Positions 6,720 through 14,727 of a stretch of 21,181 nt of DNA are shown here, piece after piece. Every line of letters starts with the position of its first letter. Position 1 is the first letter of the stretch. Origin of the DNA: Eubacterium sp. (GTDB taxonomy: Bacteria > Bacillota_A > Clostridia > Lachnospirales > Lachnospiraceae); assembly GCA_017475785.1 (NCBI GenBank), contig JAFVEX010000043.1:1-21181 (forward strand), read 5' to 3'. The notes under the pieces were generated by a model that saw only the letters and a program-made list of their open reading frames with translations, was not told the origin of the DNA and did not search any database. Both the position numbers and the translations under genes were made by a program.

Positions 6720-7793
6720 ATGACAACAGTTTATCTGATATGCGCAGCCGAGTCGGAAGATGGAATCTTCCGGATTGCGGGCGGACAGCGCGATTATTCT
6801 CTGACATCGTACGGGCTGATTCAGGCGAAAACGCTGCGCGCTTTTTTTGCGCGGCACCAGGTCAGCGCGGTCTGCTCAAGTCCGCAAAAAAGCGCGCTTG
6901 ACACAGCCGGCGCAATCTGGGATCAGACAGACATCACTCCGGTCTGCAGTGAATCCCTGCGAGAGATTTCCACTGGTATCTGGGAAGGCGCCATGTGGGG
7001 AAACCTTGCCTATGAGGAGCCGCGGAAGGTCGAGGCATTTCGTTCATATGACCCGTTCTGGCGTATTCCCGAAGCAGAATCCTTCCCGGAAGCTGTGAGC
7101 CGGCTTCAGGAGGCGCTTCTTTCCTTTGCCGCCGCACATCCGGAAGACGTGTTTGCCGCAGTCACACACAGACATCTCGCCGGTGCGCTGCTGAATCATC
7201 TTCTCCCGGACGGGCATCAGAAACTCCCTGTTCCATCTCCCTGCACGGTTGCCGTGCTGCAGGCAGATGGCGGTAACCTGCAGACTGTGTCTGTTACAGA
7301 CGGCCAGGATCTCCTCTCTTCCATCGATCCGGCGTCTGTCCGGCAGCGGACAGTGCCGGACTTCGACACAGACGCCTGCTGCTACCTTCTCCGCGAAATC
7401 GAATACGGCGACACATTTGTTGAAGCCATTCAGTCTGTCTGGGAAGAATCCGGCGAGAACCGTCACTTCGACAGGAATACTCTGATAAATGACGCGTCAC
7501 GCAAAACAACGTATATTGGCTTTGTCGAGCAGACGCCCGCCTGCTTCCTGCAGACAGGACCGCTGCCGGGCTGGATCACGCTGCTCGTCGTACATCCCGG
7601 ATGCAGAAATCTCGGCGTCGGCGCCCAGATGATCGGTCTCGCGACGATGAACGCTCAAAACGGCGGTTCTGACACGCTGTCCATCCTGCTGCCGCCAGAC
7701 AATCTGCACCGCTCCTTCTTTGAGCACCACGGCTTTATGTCCGAAGGTTTTACAGACGACGGGCGCGAACTGATGACGAAGCACCTGTCCTGA
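6720..7793 (+). CDS. Inactive histidine-phosphatase domain fused to GNAT acetyltransferase
   Basis: A 357-residue two-domain protein. Residues 1 to about 200 follow the phosphoglycerate-mutase-like histidine phosphatase fold (VYLI start, YSLTSYGLIQAKTLR, CSSPQKSALDTA, VTHRHLAGALL), but the catalytic Arg-His-Gly is Cys-Ala-Ala (residues 8-10, codons TGC GCA GCC) and the Arg of the SPxxRA motif is Ser. The phosphohistidine cannot form, so the domain is probably a binding or regulatory module. Residues from about 220 form a GNAT acetyltransferase: TLLVVHPGCRNLGVGAQMIG carries the acetyl-CoA pyrophosphate loop (RNLGVG) and FFEHHGFMSEG is the usual final strand and helix. Start ATG at 6720 has AGGAG 4 nt before it; a TATAAT is at 6650-6655. 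It stands alone between two opposed genes. The acetyl acceptor is unknown. Confidence 0.82.
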   Translation: MTTVYLICAAESEDGIFRIAGGQRDYSLTSYGLIQAKTLRAFFARHQVSAVCSSPQKSALDTAGAIWDQTDITPVCSESLREISTGIWEGAMWGNLAYEEPRKVEAFRSYDPFWRIPEAESFPEAVSRLQEALLSFAAAHPEDVFAAVTHRHLAGALLNHLLPDGHQKLPVPSPCTVAVLQADGGNLQTVSVTDGQDLLSSIDPASVRQRTVPDFDTDACCYLLREIEYGDTFVEAIQSVWEESGENRHFDRNTLINDASRKTTYIGFVEQTPACFLQTGPLPGWITLLVVHPGCRNLGVGAQMIGLATMNAQNGGSDTLSILLPPDNLHRSFFEHHGFMSEGFTDDGRELMTKHLS

Positions 7794-7821
7794 AACGGAT
7801 TCTGCCTTCCACGGAAACGAA

Positions 7822-7858
7822 AAATTTCATTTCATACAAAGAGAAATTTCATTTCATA
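7822..7858. repeat. Direct repeat of 15 bp, two copies
   Basis: AAATTTCATTTCATA occurs at 7822-7836 and again at 7844-7858, a 22-nt period, between the GNAT stop and its terminator. Confidence 0.7.
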
Positions 7859-7863
7859 TATTG

Positions 7864-7899
7864 AAAGAGACGGAGCATCTGCCCCGTCTCTTTCTTTGC
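7864..7899 (+). terminator. Terminator after the phosphatase-GNAT gene
   Basis: AAAGAGACGG (7864-7873) pairs perfectly with CCGTCTCTTT (7884-7893), loop 10 nt, followed by CTTTGC. It lies between convergent genes; the stop of the MFS gene is about 100 nt further on. No other feature is seen between 7900 and 7999. Confidence 0.75.
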
Positions 7900-7999
7900 A
7901 ATAGAAGGTAAAAATATTATAACAGCGATGGCTGCAAAGCCCGTAGATCACGGCAGGACTGCAGTTCAACAGTCTGCCCAATACAGATCTTCTGTGAAA

Positions 8000-9400
8000 T
8001 CACTTTCCGGCAATTGCCTGTGCCTCTGCCTCGATCTCCTCCTTCGGGAATTTGAATCCGAAGAACGCCACGACAAAGCCAATCAGGCAGATGATCGCGC
8101 CGAGCAGGAACAGATCGTTGATGGATGCGCCCATGCCCTGTGCCAGACCGTAGATAGCAGTAATAATGGATGAGAAACCGGTCTGCGCGAACTGATACAT
8201 ACCCTGTGCCGGACGAATTTCTTCCATCTTCAGCTCTGTCTGGAAGAATGCGGCGTACTGAGACTGCGAAATTCCCTGGCCGATACCACCGATTGCGGTT
8301 GCGCAGAGCAGCATGACGATCGAGGACGTCGGAGTCAGTCTCCACATGATCAGGAGCGCAAGGATATACGCAAGTACAGAAATCAGGCCAACCGTGCGGA
8401 ATTTCTTCTTGAACTGTTTTCCGATAATCGCGCCGATAAACAGACCAACGATAAACTGTACGATTGTCTGCGGCATCGTGACGGTCGAGCTGACGGTCGT
8501 GCTGACCTGCATAACCTGCTGCGCGTAGCGGATGCCATAAGCGCCGGCTGTCGTTGCGTACGCGACGATCAGTGCCGCGACGATGAAGGTTACGCGGAAA
8601 CGTGGCTTCGCGAACATCTTAACTGGAACTGCCGGGTTGTCAACGCGGGTCTCACGCCTGATCATCAGAACCAGTGCCGCAATCGCGATCACCAGAAGCA
8701 GAATGCCGATTACGCTGAATCTCGGGAAGTACGATCCGCCAAGGGACAGCCAGAAAATCAGCGGAATGACAAATGCCGCGAGCAGCAGCAGACCAAGAAT
8801 ATCAAACTTGACGCCGGGTCTCTTGACATTCGGATAAAACAGCAGGAACAGAACAAACGGAATAATCAGGAATACAGCATAGAACGGCCACGCGAGATTC
8901 AGTCCTGCCTTATCTGCGACAATACCTGTCACAAGTGGTCCGACAAGTGCGCCAAGCGCCGACATAGCAGCCAGGAATCCAAAGTATTTCGGCCGCTCCT
9001 GCGGTGTGACAATTTCAGCGATGACCGTGTATGGCGCTGCCATGTACAGGCCGCCGAAGAATCCCATCAGAAAATAGTCAATTCCGAAGATAACCGGGCT
9101 GCCAAGCATCGGCAGCAGCAGCTTTGTGACGAACTGCGCGGCGATGCCGACGAGAATAACCACCTTTGCGCCAAACAGAGCAGACAGCGATCCGGATATC
9201 GGCAGCGCAATCATCATACCTGTGGAAGCGATTGCCGCCATGAACGCGTACAGCCCCATCTGATCCATCTTGCCGAGCTGCTGCGGCAGCAGAACGTTGC
9301 TGCTGTAGCTCGCCGTCATCATACCAACCATGAGAAACAGCGTCGCGAAAATCATCAGGCCTTTCTTGCTGCCCGGGAATGCATTTGCATTGTCACTCAT
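8000..9400 (-). CDS. MFS transporter, DHA2-like (14 predicted helices)
   Basis: A 466-residue integral membrane protein in which I count 14 hydrophobic segments, the arrangement of the DHA2 (EmrB/QacA-like) drug:H+ antiporter branch. The loop after helix 2 (GSLSALFGAK) is a weak form of motif A, and helix 5 has GALVGPLVTG like the antiporter motif C. The start ATG at 9400 has AAAGGAG just upstream; a longer frame starting at 9451 lacks this. The gene diverges from the medium-chain dehydrogenase at 9678, which suggests joint control and a role in moving that enzyme's substrate or product. It could instead export a toxic compound. A TATAAT lies at 9501-9496 on this strand with a poor -35 box, as expected of an activated promoter. 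Confidence 0.9.
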   Translation of the reverse strand: MSDNANAFPGSKKGLMIFATLFLMVGMMTASYSSNVLLPQQLGKMDQMGLYAFMAAIASTGMMIALPISGSLSALFGAKVVILVGIAAQFVTKLLLPMLGSPVIFGIDYFLMGFFGGLYMAAPYTVIAEIVTPQERPKYFGFLAAMSALGALVGPLVTGIVADKAGLNLAWPFYAVFLIIPFVLFLLFYPNVKRPGVKFDILGLLLLAAFVIPLIFWLSLGGSYFPRFSVIGILLLVIAIAALVLMIRRETRVDNPAVPVKMFAKPRFRVTFIVAALIVAYATTAGAYGIRYAQQVMQVSTTVSSTVTMPQTIVQFIVGLFIGAIIGKQFKKKFRTVGLISVLAYILALLIMWRLTPTSSIVMLLCATAIGGIGQGISQSQYAAFFQTELKMEEIRPAQGMYQFAQTGFSSIITAIYGLAQGMGASINDLFLLGAIICLIGFVVAFFGFKFPKEEIEAEAQAIAGK

Positions 9401-9526
9401 TTCTTCTCCTTTCCGGCATCCAGTGGATGCCACCCCATCATTTGCCAGCAACTACATCGTTCGTTCGAAAATTCAATATTTTCTAGCTTAAACCCATTAT
9501 AATCTCTGCCTACTTACACAGAAATA

Positions 9527-9561
9527 ATCAAATTTTAGTATCAATAATTAGTAGATTTGAT
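9527..9561. promoter_or_regulatory. Candidate LysR-type operator between MFS and dehydrogenase genes
   Basis: Inverted repeat ATCAAAT (9527-9533) and ATTTGAT (9555-9561), 21 nt apart, in an AT-rich divergent promoter region. A -10 TATACT at 9586-9591 without a good -35 would place the dyad at about -71 to -37 of the dehydrogenase transcript, the usual place for LysR activation. The 9-mer AATAATCAA also occurs, on the other strand, upstream of the PanB-like gene near 6607-6615. AT-richness makes chance matches likely. Confidence 0.35.
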
Positions 9562-9609
9562 CATTTAATAGAATCAAAGGAAGTTTATACTGTAATTAAT
9601 AAGCGAATT

Positions 9610-9630
9610 GGCACCTGCGGGCGTGGTGCC
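9610..9630 (+). other. Leader hairpin upstream of the dehydrogenase
   Basis: GGCACC (9610-9615) pairs with GGTGCC (9625-9630), loop 9 nt, a GC-rich stem in an AT-rich leader about 48 nt before the start codon. Function unknown. Confidence 0.4.
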
Positions 9631-9677
9631 GGATAACTGGAATCCTTGATATTGGATTTTTGAAAGGAGAGGTTTTT

Positions 9678-10748
9678 ATGGGTAAGACGTACAAAGCGGC
9701 GATTTATTATGAGGGCGGAGACCACGGTATCGTTAAAATTGAAGAACGCCAGCTGCCGGATCAGGTCGGCGATAACGACGTTGTCGTAAAGAACCTGATT
9801 GCGACGATCTGCGGCGCGGACGCAAGATGCTACCGCGACGGCGGCGGCCAGGCTCACATGATCTGGGACGGATACGAGTTCGGACATGAAATGGTATCCG
9901 AAGTTGTAGAAGTCGGCAAGAATGTTACAGACGTAAAAGTCGGCGACTGGATTTTCCCGAACATGGGACATGCGTATCATGACCATCACCGCATGGCAAC
10001 CTGCGGCGGCTTCTCCGAGTATCTCTATCTGCCGGACTTCACCTTTGAAGGTGACTGGACCAATTCACAGGCTCAGCCAAGCGCGGTTATGCTGGACAAG
10101 TCTCTCGGACTTGAGAACCTCTGCCTCCTGGAGCCGATGACCATCGGCACCCGTTCCGCTCTTGATATGAAGGGGCGCGGCACAACAGCAGTCGTCATCG
10201 GCTGCGGAATGATCGGACTTGGATGCGGCATTGCGCTGAAGCACATCGTCGGATTTGAAAAAGTCATGATGCTTGATTTCTCAGACTACCGCCTGGAGAT
10301 CGCCAAGGGATATGACCTTCTGACCTGCAATCCGAGCAAGGAAGACCTCGACGCGGTTCTGTATGAGACCTTCGGCGAGACCTTCGGATACGGCGGCAAG
10401 AAGTGCAAGGCTGATTGCTGGGTTGACTGCATCGGCATTCAGCCGGCAACCGACTACTTCTTCAAGTACGCTCGCCCGATGGCAACACTCGGCATCACCG
10501 GCGTCTTCCACGACCCGTGCAAGATCGACGCTGTCAGCGTCTGCTACAACCAGCAGTGGATCAAGGGCTGCGGCTCAACTCCGCTGAAGTACTGCTTCGA
10601 AATGATCATGGATATGGAGCGCAACGGAATCGACCTCGCTCCGCTCATCACCCACAAGATCAAACTCGATGACATCGAGGAAGGACTCAAGATGTTCGCG
10701 GATCCGCAGGGCGTCATGAAGGTCGCGATCGACTACGTGAACAACTAA
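9678..10748 (+). CDS. Medium-chain zinc-type alcohol dehydrogenase
   Basis: A 356-residue medium-chain dehydrogenase/reductase. The catalytic-zinc ligands are visible as Cys in ATICGADARCY and the GHE pair in YEFGHEMV. The four-cysteine structural-zinc loop is missing; the segment after GDWIFPN reads MGHAYHDHHRMATCGGFSEYL. The Rossmann motif is VVIGCGMIGLG and an Asp follows the second strand (MMLDFSDYRLEIAK), which points to NAD(H). It should oxidise or reduce an alcohol/carbonyl or polyol substrate. The ATG at 9678 follows AAAGGAGAGG (9664-9672). It diverges from the MFS gene and ends at a strong terminator. The family is broad (sorbitol, threonine, butanediol and others) and the substrate cannot be told. 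Confidence 0.9.
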   Translation: MGKTYKAAIYYEGGDHGIVKIEERQLPDQVGDNDVVVKNLIATICGADARCYRDGGGQAHMIWDGYEFGHEMVSEVVEVGKNVTDVKVGDWIFPNMGHAYHDHHRMATCGGFSEYLYLPDFTFEGDWTNSQAQPSAVMLDKSLGLENLCLLEPMTIGTRSALDMKGRGTTAVVIGCGMIGLGCGIALKHIVGFEKVMMLDFSDYRLEIAKGYDLLTCNPSKEDLDAVLYETFGETFGYGGKKCKADCWVDCIGIQPATDYFFKYARPMATLGITGVFHDPCKIDAVSVCYNQQWIKGCGSTPLKYCFEMIMDMERNGIDLAPLITHKIKLDDIEEGLKMFADPQGVMKVAIDYVNN

Positions 10749-10831
10749 TCTGACGGACTGTGTGAACGCGCTAATCCGTCATACAAAGAAACAGAAAGCT
10801 CAGCATTCTCCTGAAGCTCATAACAGCCAGC

Positions 10832-10868
10832 GAGGGATCACCAGTTCGGTGATCCCTCCGCATTTTTA
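10832..10868 (+). terminator. Strong rho-independent terminator
   Basis: GAGGGATCACC (10832-10842) pairs perfectly with GGTGATCCCTC (10848-10858), 5-nt loop, followed by CGCATTTTTA. Confidence 0.88.
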
Positions 10869-10878
10869 TAAAAATCAA

Positions 10879-10907
10879 TTGACATCGGGCAAAAATTCTT
10901 CTATAGT
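10879..10907 (+). promoter_or_regulatory. Promoter of the tRNA-Ala gene
   Basis: Consensus -35 TTGACA at 10879-10884, a 17-nt spacer and -10 TATAGT at 10902-10907. The start would be only about 4 nt before the mature tRNA. Confidence 0.82.
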
Positions 10908-10917
10908 AGTAGCTGAT

Positions 10918-10990
10918 GGGGCATTGGCGCAGTTGGGAGCGCGCTACATTCGCATTGTAGAGGTCGTGAGTTCGAATCTCATATGCTCCA
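10918..10990 (+). tRNA. tRNA-Ala (anticodon CGC)
   Basis: A 73-nt cloverleaf with all stems complete: acceptor GGGGCAT/ATGCTCC, D stem GCGC/GCGC, anticodon stem CTACA/TGTAG with loop TTCGCAT, T stem GTGAG/CTCAT with loop TTCGAAT. The anticodon is CGC, reading GCG. The G3:U70 wobble that alanyl-tRNA synthetase recognises is present. Discriminator base is A and CCA is not encoded (CGT follows). It is monocistronic, between its own promoter and terminator. Confidence 0.95.
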
Positions 10991-10997
10991 CGTTAAA

Positions 10998-11038
10998 AGA
11001 GCTGACAGCTTTATGGTTGCCAGCTCTCTTTTTTCTTG
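10998..11038 (+). terminator. Bidirectional terminator after tRNA-Ala
   Basis: AGAGCTG (10998-11004) pairs with CAGCTCT (11021-11027), then CTTTTTTTCTT on the + strand. On the - strand CTTTTAACG follows the same stem, so it also fits the end of the GT-C-like gene stopping at 11049. Confidence 0.8.
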
Positions 11039-11048
11039 TCCCGCCTGT

Positions 11049-12785
11049 TCAGTCCACGGCAAACTGATACACTTTAAACGGCGTATTTTCATACTCCGTC
11101 TCAACAGGCTTGCATTCCAGTTCTGTGTGTTCTTCCAGAAATCCACGGAGCAGGCCCGCGTCTGTGCTGACGAAGCGCAGGTTCGTGTACCCGCGCAGGG
11201 AAGTCAGCAGGTTGTCAGGATTTGCAAGCTTTCCTTCTACCTGATGGTAATAACGGGGAGAAAAGGTATCCCAGCTGCCGGAGCGGAGGACATTCTGAAA
11301 TAAATCTGTCGTCTTCACCTGCGTCACCGGCCGGTTGTAATAAAACAGGGTGCTCAGGCTTCCGCCGTCCATAATATAAAATACGTCCGGATTTGACGCG
11401 ATCTCCTGCTTCAGCTCCGCGTGCGCCTTGCTGTCCGGCGGGCGCCTGCGCTCACCGGATGACTGGTGAAATCCGTGAACAAACCAGATCCATCCCGCTG
11501 CGATAACGCAGATGAGAATCGCTGCCGCGGCTTTCCGGATCTCTTTTGATTCCTGCAAAAGCAGAAGCATCACGACGGCTGCGACAGAAATCGGCAGTTC
11601 CACGCGCAGGACAAACCGCATTCGGATAAACAGCAGTGCCGCCGCGAGCGCAAATTCCATCAGCACAGTCAGCAGTCCGGCTTTCCAGGGGTATCGGCGG
11701 CTGGTCAGAAGCAGCATGACATAGACCATCAACGGCAGCAAAATCAGAAATTTTCCGAGACTGTCAAGCTGCTCACTGGCGACCCGCAGCCTGCCTTCCA
11801 AAACGATATGCTTCGCCTCCAGCGCGCCGATGGCATTCATCTTTTCAACCGTGAACACCTGCTTCTCAGCGAATTTCCAGCTCACCAGCATCGCGTAATC
11901 CGTATTGCTGACGTCAAGCGCCTCGAATTCCTCCCTGTGTACGTTGTAATCCAGTGTCGGGTAATCAACCGCGTAGCCTCTTGCGTCTGTAAAATCCATG
12001 TAGGATTTCCATTCATCCGAAGAATAGGCCTGTTTTTCGATCCAGGATGTCCCTCCCACCAGAACGAGCAGGATCAGGACAGCCGCCCATGCTTTTCGCA
12101 GCCCCGTGCGGAGCACGCCAGCAATCTTTGCGCCGACTCCGCCCTGTGTTGTCTTCCACCAGGTAAGGCAGATATGCAGCAGCAGCGGAAGGGCACACGC
12201 AAACATCGGAATCAGTGTGTCGCTTCGCAGACAGTATCCGATCCAGATCAAAACCGCTCCGAGAATGCCTGCCGGGATTCCACTCTGCCTTACGTCCTTT
12301 GTGGTTCGATCTTCTTTGTTTTCTTTGCTCTTTTCCTTCTCCGGAATCTTATCCTTCAGGGAACATGCCAGAAGCGCAAATCCCGCCGCGGCTGTCAGAA
12401 ACGCCGACACGGTAAAGGTCAGGAAATAATAGCTGCAGGCACCGTTCACGAGCGCCAGAAGCACGACGCCCGGCCAGCTGCGCGTATATTCCCATATGCA
12501 GCAGTAAAGGACGAAAAACGCCAGCAAGTCCGCCCCGACAAGCAGCACCGCATACCAATTGACTGCTGTCGTCAGCGCGTAGAGCCCTTTCAGCAACATC
12601 CCGGCGGGATACTGAATAAACACGAGCCACGGGCTGTACGCCGCTCCGTAGGAACCGTTTGCGATGAAATTCAGCAGATAATCATCCGGCTCCATAAAAT
12701 AGACCGGTTTCAGGAAAAACGGAAGGATGCAGAGGATTCCCGCAAGCGCAAGGAATATGATCCGCATCCTGACTTTCTTTGACAT
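11049..12785 (-). CDS. Large polytopic membrane protein, probable GT-C-type glycosyltransferase
   Basis: A 578-residue membrane protein with about ten hydrophobic segments, a cytoplasmic-looking charged Lys/Glu stretch near residues 145-165 and a soluble C-terminal part of about 130 residues. After the first helix (8-27) comes an acidic motif Glu-Pro-Asp-Asp at 32-35; an acidic residue in this first outer loop is the hallmark of GT-C enzymes such as ArnT and mannosyltransferases, which use lipid-linked sugars. I do not recognise a named family. It is the last gene of the amino-sugar module and, by analogy with three-component glycosylation systems (GtrB, GtrA, GtrC or CsbB/YfhO), would transfer the flipped sugar to a surface polymer. 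The start ATG at 12785 has AGGAG 10 nt upstream; a longer frame begins inside the 35-bp repeats and is rejected. Confidence 0.72.
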   Translation of the reverse strand: MSKKVRMRIIFLALAGILCILPFFLKPVYFMEPDDYLLNFIANGSYGAAYSPWLVFIQYPAGMLLKGLYALTTAVNWYAVLLVGADLLAFFVLYCCIWEYTRSWPGVVLLALVNGACSYYFLTFTVSAFLTAAAGFALLACSLKDKIPEKEKSKENKEDRTTKDVRQSGIPAGILGAVLIWIGYCLRSDTLIPMFACALPLLLHICLTWWKTTQGGVGAKIAGVLRTGLRKAWAAVLILLVLVGGTSWIEKQAYSSDEWKSYMDFTDARGYAVDYPTLDYNVHREEFEALDVSNTDYAMLVSWKFAEKQVFTVEKMNAIGALEAKHIVLEGRLRVASEQLDSLGKFLILLPLMVYVMLLLTSRRYPWKAGLLTVLMEFALAAALLFIRMRFVLRVELPISVAAVVMLLLLQESKEIRKAAAAILICVIAAGWIWFVHGFHQSSGERRRPPDSKAHAELKQEIASNPDVFYIMDGGSLSTLFYYNRPVTQVKTTDLFQNVLRSGSWDTFSPRYYHQVEGKLANPDNLLTSLRGYTNLRFVSTDAGLLRGFLEEHTELECKPVETEYENTPFKVYQFAVD

Positions 12786-12834
12786 AGAATCTATCTCCTG
12801 TTTTTTTTCGCACATGAACACCTTCTGCGCGCCA

Positions 12835-12960
12835 GCATACCCGGGATTCATTCACCTTCCCGCAGGCATGCGCACCCGGGATCCATTCACCTTCCCGCAG
12901 GCATGCGCACCCGGGATCCATTCACCTTCCCGCAGGCATGCATACCCGGGATTCCCTCAC
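12835..12960. repeat. Tandem repeat, 35-bp units
   Basis: Two identical 35-bp units at 12866-12900 and 12901-12935, a 31-bp variant at 12835-12865 and a partial unit from 12936. Each unit contains GCATGC and CCCGGG palindromes. The array lies in the gap between the second SMR gene and the GT-C-like gene, upstream of the latter's ribosome binding site. Confidence 0.9.
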
Positions 12961-13012
12961 ATCTTCTGCTCTCCCGGCTCGCGCGGGCTCAGGAATTCCG
13001 GGGCTGTAACGA

Positions 13013-13354
13013 TTACAGATTATATACAAACAGACCCAGCAGAATCAGCAGGCTGCCAATCAGCTTGTTCCTGCTCACCCGCTCGCGCAGGATCAGGATC
13101 GAGAACACAAACACAAAAATGTAGGTCAGCGTGTCAATCACTGCCCCGTAGCGCATCTCAACCTTCGTAAACGCATAGGTGTTCAGCAGCAAAACGCCGA
13201 AAAACATGCCGTACGCGAGGATGACGCGCCAGTTCAGGTACTCCCGGATCCAGCTCTCATGCTCCCGGTCTGCACTTTGTTTTAACAACAGCTGCGAGAC
13301 GGCGGAAATCAGTGTGCCGCCGATCATCAGCCACATGTAAGGATTATGAATCAT
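13013..13354 (-). CDS. Small four-helix SMR/EamA-type membrane protein, second of pair
   Basis: About 113 residues with four hydrophobic helices (PYMWLMIGGTLISAVSQLLL, WRVILAYGMFFGVLLLNTYAF, AVIDTLTYIFVFVFSILIL, LIGSLLILLGLFVY), the small-multidrug-resistance fold. The LLLKQSA end of helix 1 and the LRERV after helix 3 match ArnE/ArnF and EmrE-like proteins. It overlaps the preceding SMR gene by 11 nt. The ATG at 13354 follows GGTGGGAAGAG; a GTG at 13375 would add seven residues but has a poorer site. As a heterodimer with its partner it probably flips a polyprenyl-phosphate-linked sugar across the membrane, as ArnE/ArnF do for aminoarabinose. Confidence 0.8.
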   Translation of the reverse strand: MIHNPYMWLMIGGTLISAVSQLLLKQSADREHESWIREYLNWRVILAYGMFFGVLLLNTYAFTKVEMRYGAVIDTLTYIFVFVFSILILRERVSRNKLIGSLLILLGLFVYNL

Positions 13355-13697
13355 CTCTTCCCACCAGAATAACACCTGTCAGCAAAATCAGAATTCCAAT
13401 AACATTTTTAAGCGTCAGGACTTCCCGAAACAGCAGAATAGCCCAGATCTGGGACCAGATCAGATAGACGCTCCTGTGCGCGTACGCCACAGACAGATCA
13501 ATCCTCTTAATTACGCGTTGCCAGGCGAGGGCGTAGATCCCGCAGTTCAGAAGCATCAGAAACCCAAACACATACAGCAGCGGCGCGTGAAGGCCGCCCT
13601 GGTTGTACTGGATGGAAGCCATCTTCGAAAACACGCCGGTCAGGGAAAACTGGGCAATGCTCAGGTGAAGCGGCAGATATTTTCTGAGTTTTTCCAT
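13344..13697 (-). CDS. Small four-helix SMR/EamA-type membrane protein, first of pair
   Basis: 117 residues, four hydrophobic helices (LSIAQFSLTGVFSKM, LYVFGFLMLLNCGIYALAW, AYAHRSVYLIWSQIWAILLF, VIGILILLTGVILVG). The LSVAYA motif before helix 3 is typical of SMR proteins. It begins 1 nt after the glycosyltransferase stop, with an AAAAAGGAA site inside that gene, and overlaps the next SMR gene, so the three are translationally coupled. Paired, non-identical SMR proteins next to an ArnC-like transferase are the ArnE/ArnF arrangement; a drug-export role is less likely here. Confidence 0.83.
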   Translation of the reverse strand: MEKLRKYLPLHLSIAQFSLTGVFSKMASIQYNQGGLHAPLLYVFGFLMLLNCGIYALAWQRVIKRIDLSVAYAHRSVYLIWSQIWAILLFREVLTLKNVIGILILLTGVILVGRDDS

Positions 13698-13698
13698 A

Positions 13699-14685
13699 TT
13701 ATTCCTTTTTCACTCCCGCGGTTTTTCCGGATCCGGCATCTCTTCCTTCCGGATCATCCGGCGAAAAATTCAGCTTCTCCCGCACGATATACTGCGGCTC
13801 GTCATTGACTGACAGCATCAGTTTTCCCAGGTATTCACCCAGAATCCCGAGACTGAGCATGACCAGGCCAAAGAACACAAGCATAATACAGACGACCGAC
13901 GACCAGCCGACCGTAATCGACGGATCGATCAGCTTGCGGATTGCCGTGACCAGACCGGCGACAAGACCTGCGGCGGATGTCAGGCACCCGAGCCAGAATA
14001 CCATCCGCAGCGGGACGACCGAGTAATTCAGATACGCGAGCCACAGCTTCATCAGCTTGCGGAAATTGTAGTTGGAGCTTCCGTATGCCCGCTCGTGGTG
14101 CTGTATCTCAACATTCCCGATATTGTGCGTCGCCCGGTAGAACAGCGCGTCCACGTACGGGTTGTAGTTGCGGTAGCGGATCACCTCATCCCGCACAGCG
14201 CGCGTGATCACCCAGAAATTGCTGGACTCAATCGACCGCGGCCGGTTCAGAAGAATGCTGGACGTAACTTTGTTGATCCAGCTGGTAAAATTCTTCAGCG
14301 GGGAATTCAGCCGCTTCCGGTAGACGCCATACACGACGTCATACTCGCCCTTCGCGATCTCATTGACCAGAATCGAAAGCTGCGACGGATGCGTCTGCAT
14401 ATCGTCGTCCATCCCCAGGATAAAGTCACCCCGCGCGTGGTTCAGCGCGCACATCAGCGCGTTGTGCTGGCCGAAATTCCGCATCAGATCGATTCCGCGC
14501 ACATTCGGATACTGATCGCTGAGCTTTCTGATTTCGGCGAACGTGCTGTCCGGCGAGGCGTCGTTTACGAGGACAAATTCACAGTCGAACCCGTCCAGTT
14601 TCGCAAATTCCTGCATGACCATCTCGACGACGTCACGGATTGTGTGCGAAGAGTTATAACATGGTATGACAACAGATACCAGCAC
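13699..14685 (-). CDS. Polyprenyl-phosphate glycosyltransferase (GT2, ArnC/GtrB-like)
   Basis: A 328-residue family 2 glycosyltransferase. The N-terminal GT-A domain has VSVVIPCYN, VNDASPDST (Asp42), GQHNALMCAL and the metal-binding Asp-Asp-Asp at 93-95. Two membrane helices follow near residues 225-290, then a charged tail. This is the layout of ArnC, GtrB and dolichol-phosphate-mannose synthase-like enzymes, which put a sugar from a nucleotide donor onto undecaprenyl phosphate at the inner face of the membrane. Start is a GTG at 14685 behind AAGGGGAA; no ATG is better placed. Its neighbours suggest that the donor is the dTDP-amino sugar made by the WecE-like enzyme. Confidence 0.9.
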   Translation of the reverse strand: MLVSVVIPCYNSSHTIRDVVEMVMQEFAKLDGFDCEFVLVNDASPDSTFAEIRKLSDQYPNVRGIDLMRNFGQHNALMCALNHARGDFILGMDDDMQTHPSQLSILVNEIAKGEYDVVYGVYRKRLNSPLKNFTSWINKVTSSILLNRPRSIESSNFWVITRAVRDEVIRYRNYNPYVDALFYRATHNIGNVEIQHHERAYGSSNYNFRKLMKLWLAYLNYSVVPLRMVFWLGCLTSAAGLVAGLVTAIRKLIDPSITVGWSSVVCIMLVFFGLVMLSLGILGEYLGKLMLSVNDEPQYIVREKLNFSPDDPEGRDAGSGKTAGVKKE

Positions 14686-14727
14686 TGCTCGGTTCCCCTT
14701 TCTGGTGCAGATAATTTACAGGAAATT

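Noticed and set aside
11808..12782. Long + strand frame opposite the GT-C-like gene
   Set aside because: Its product is rich in Arg, His and Gln without domains, and it is the antisense shadow of a clear membrane protein.
13013..13697. SMR pair as a drug-efflux system
   Set aside because: Tight translational coupling to an ArnC/GtrB-like transferase favours lipid-linked sugar flipping.
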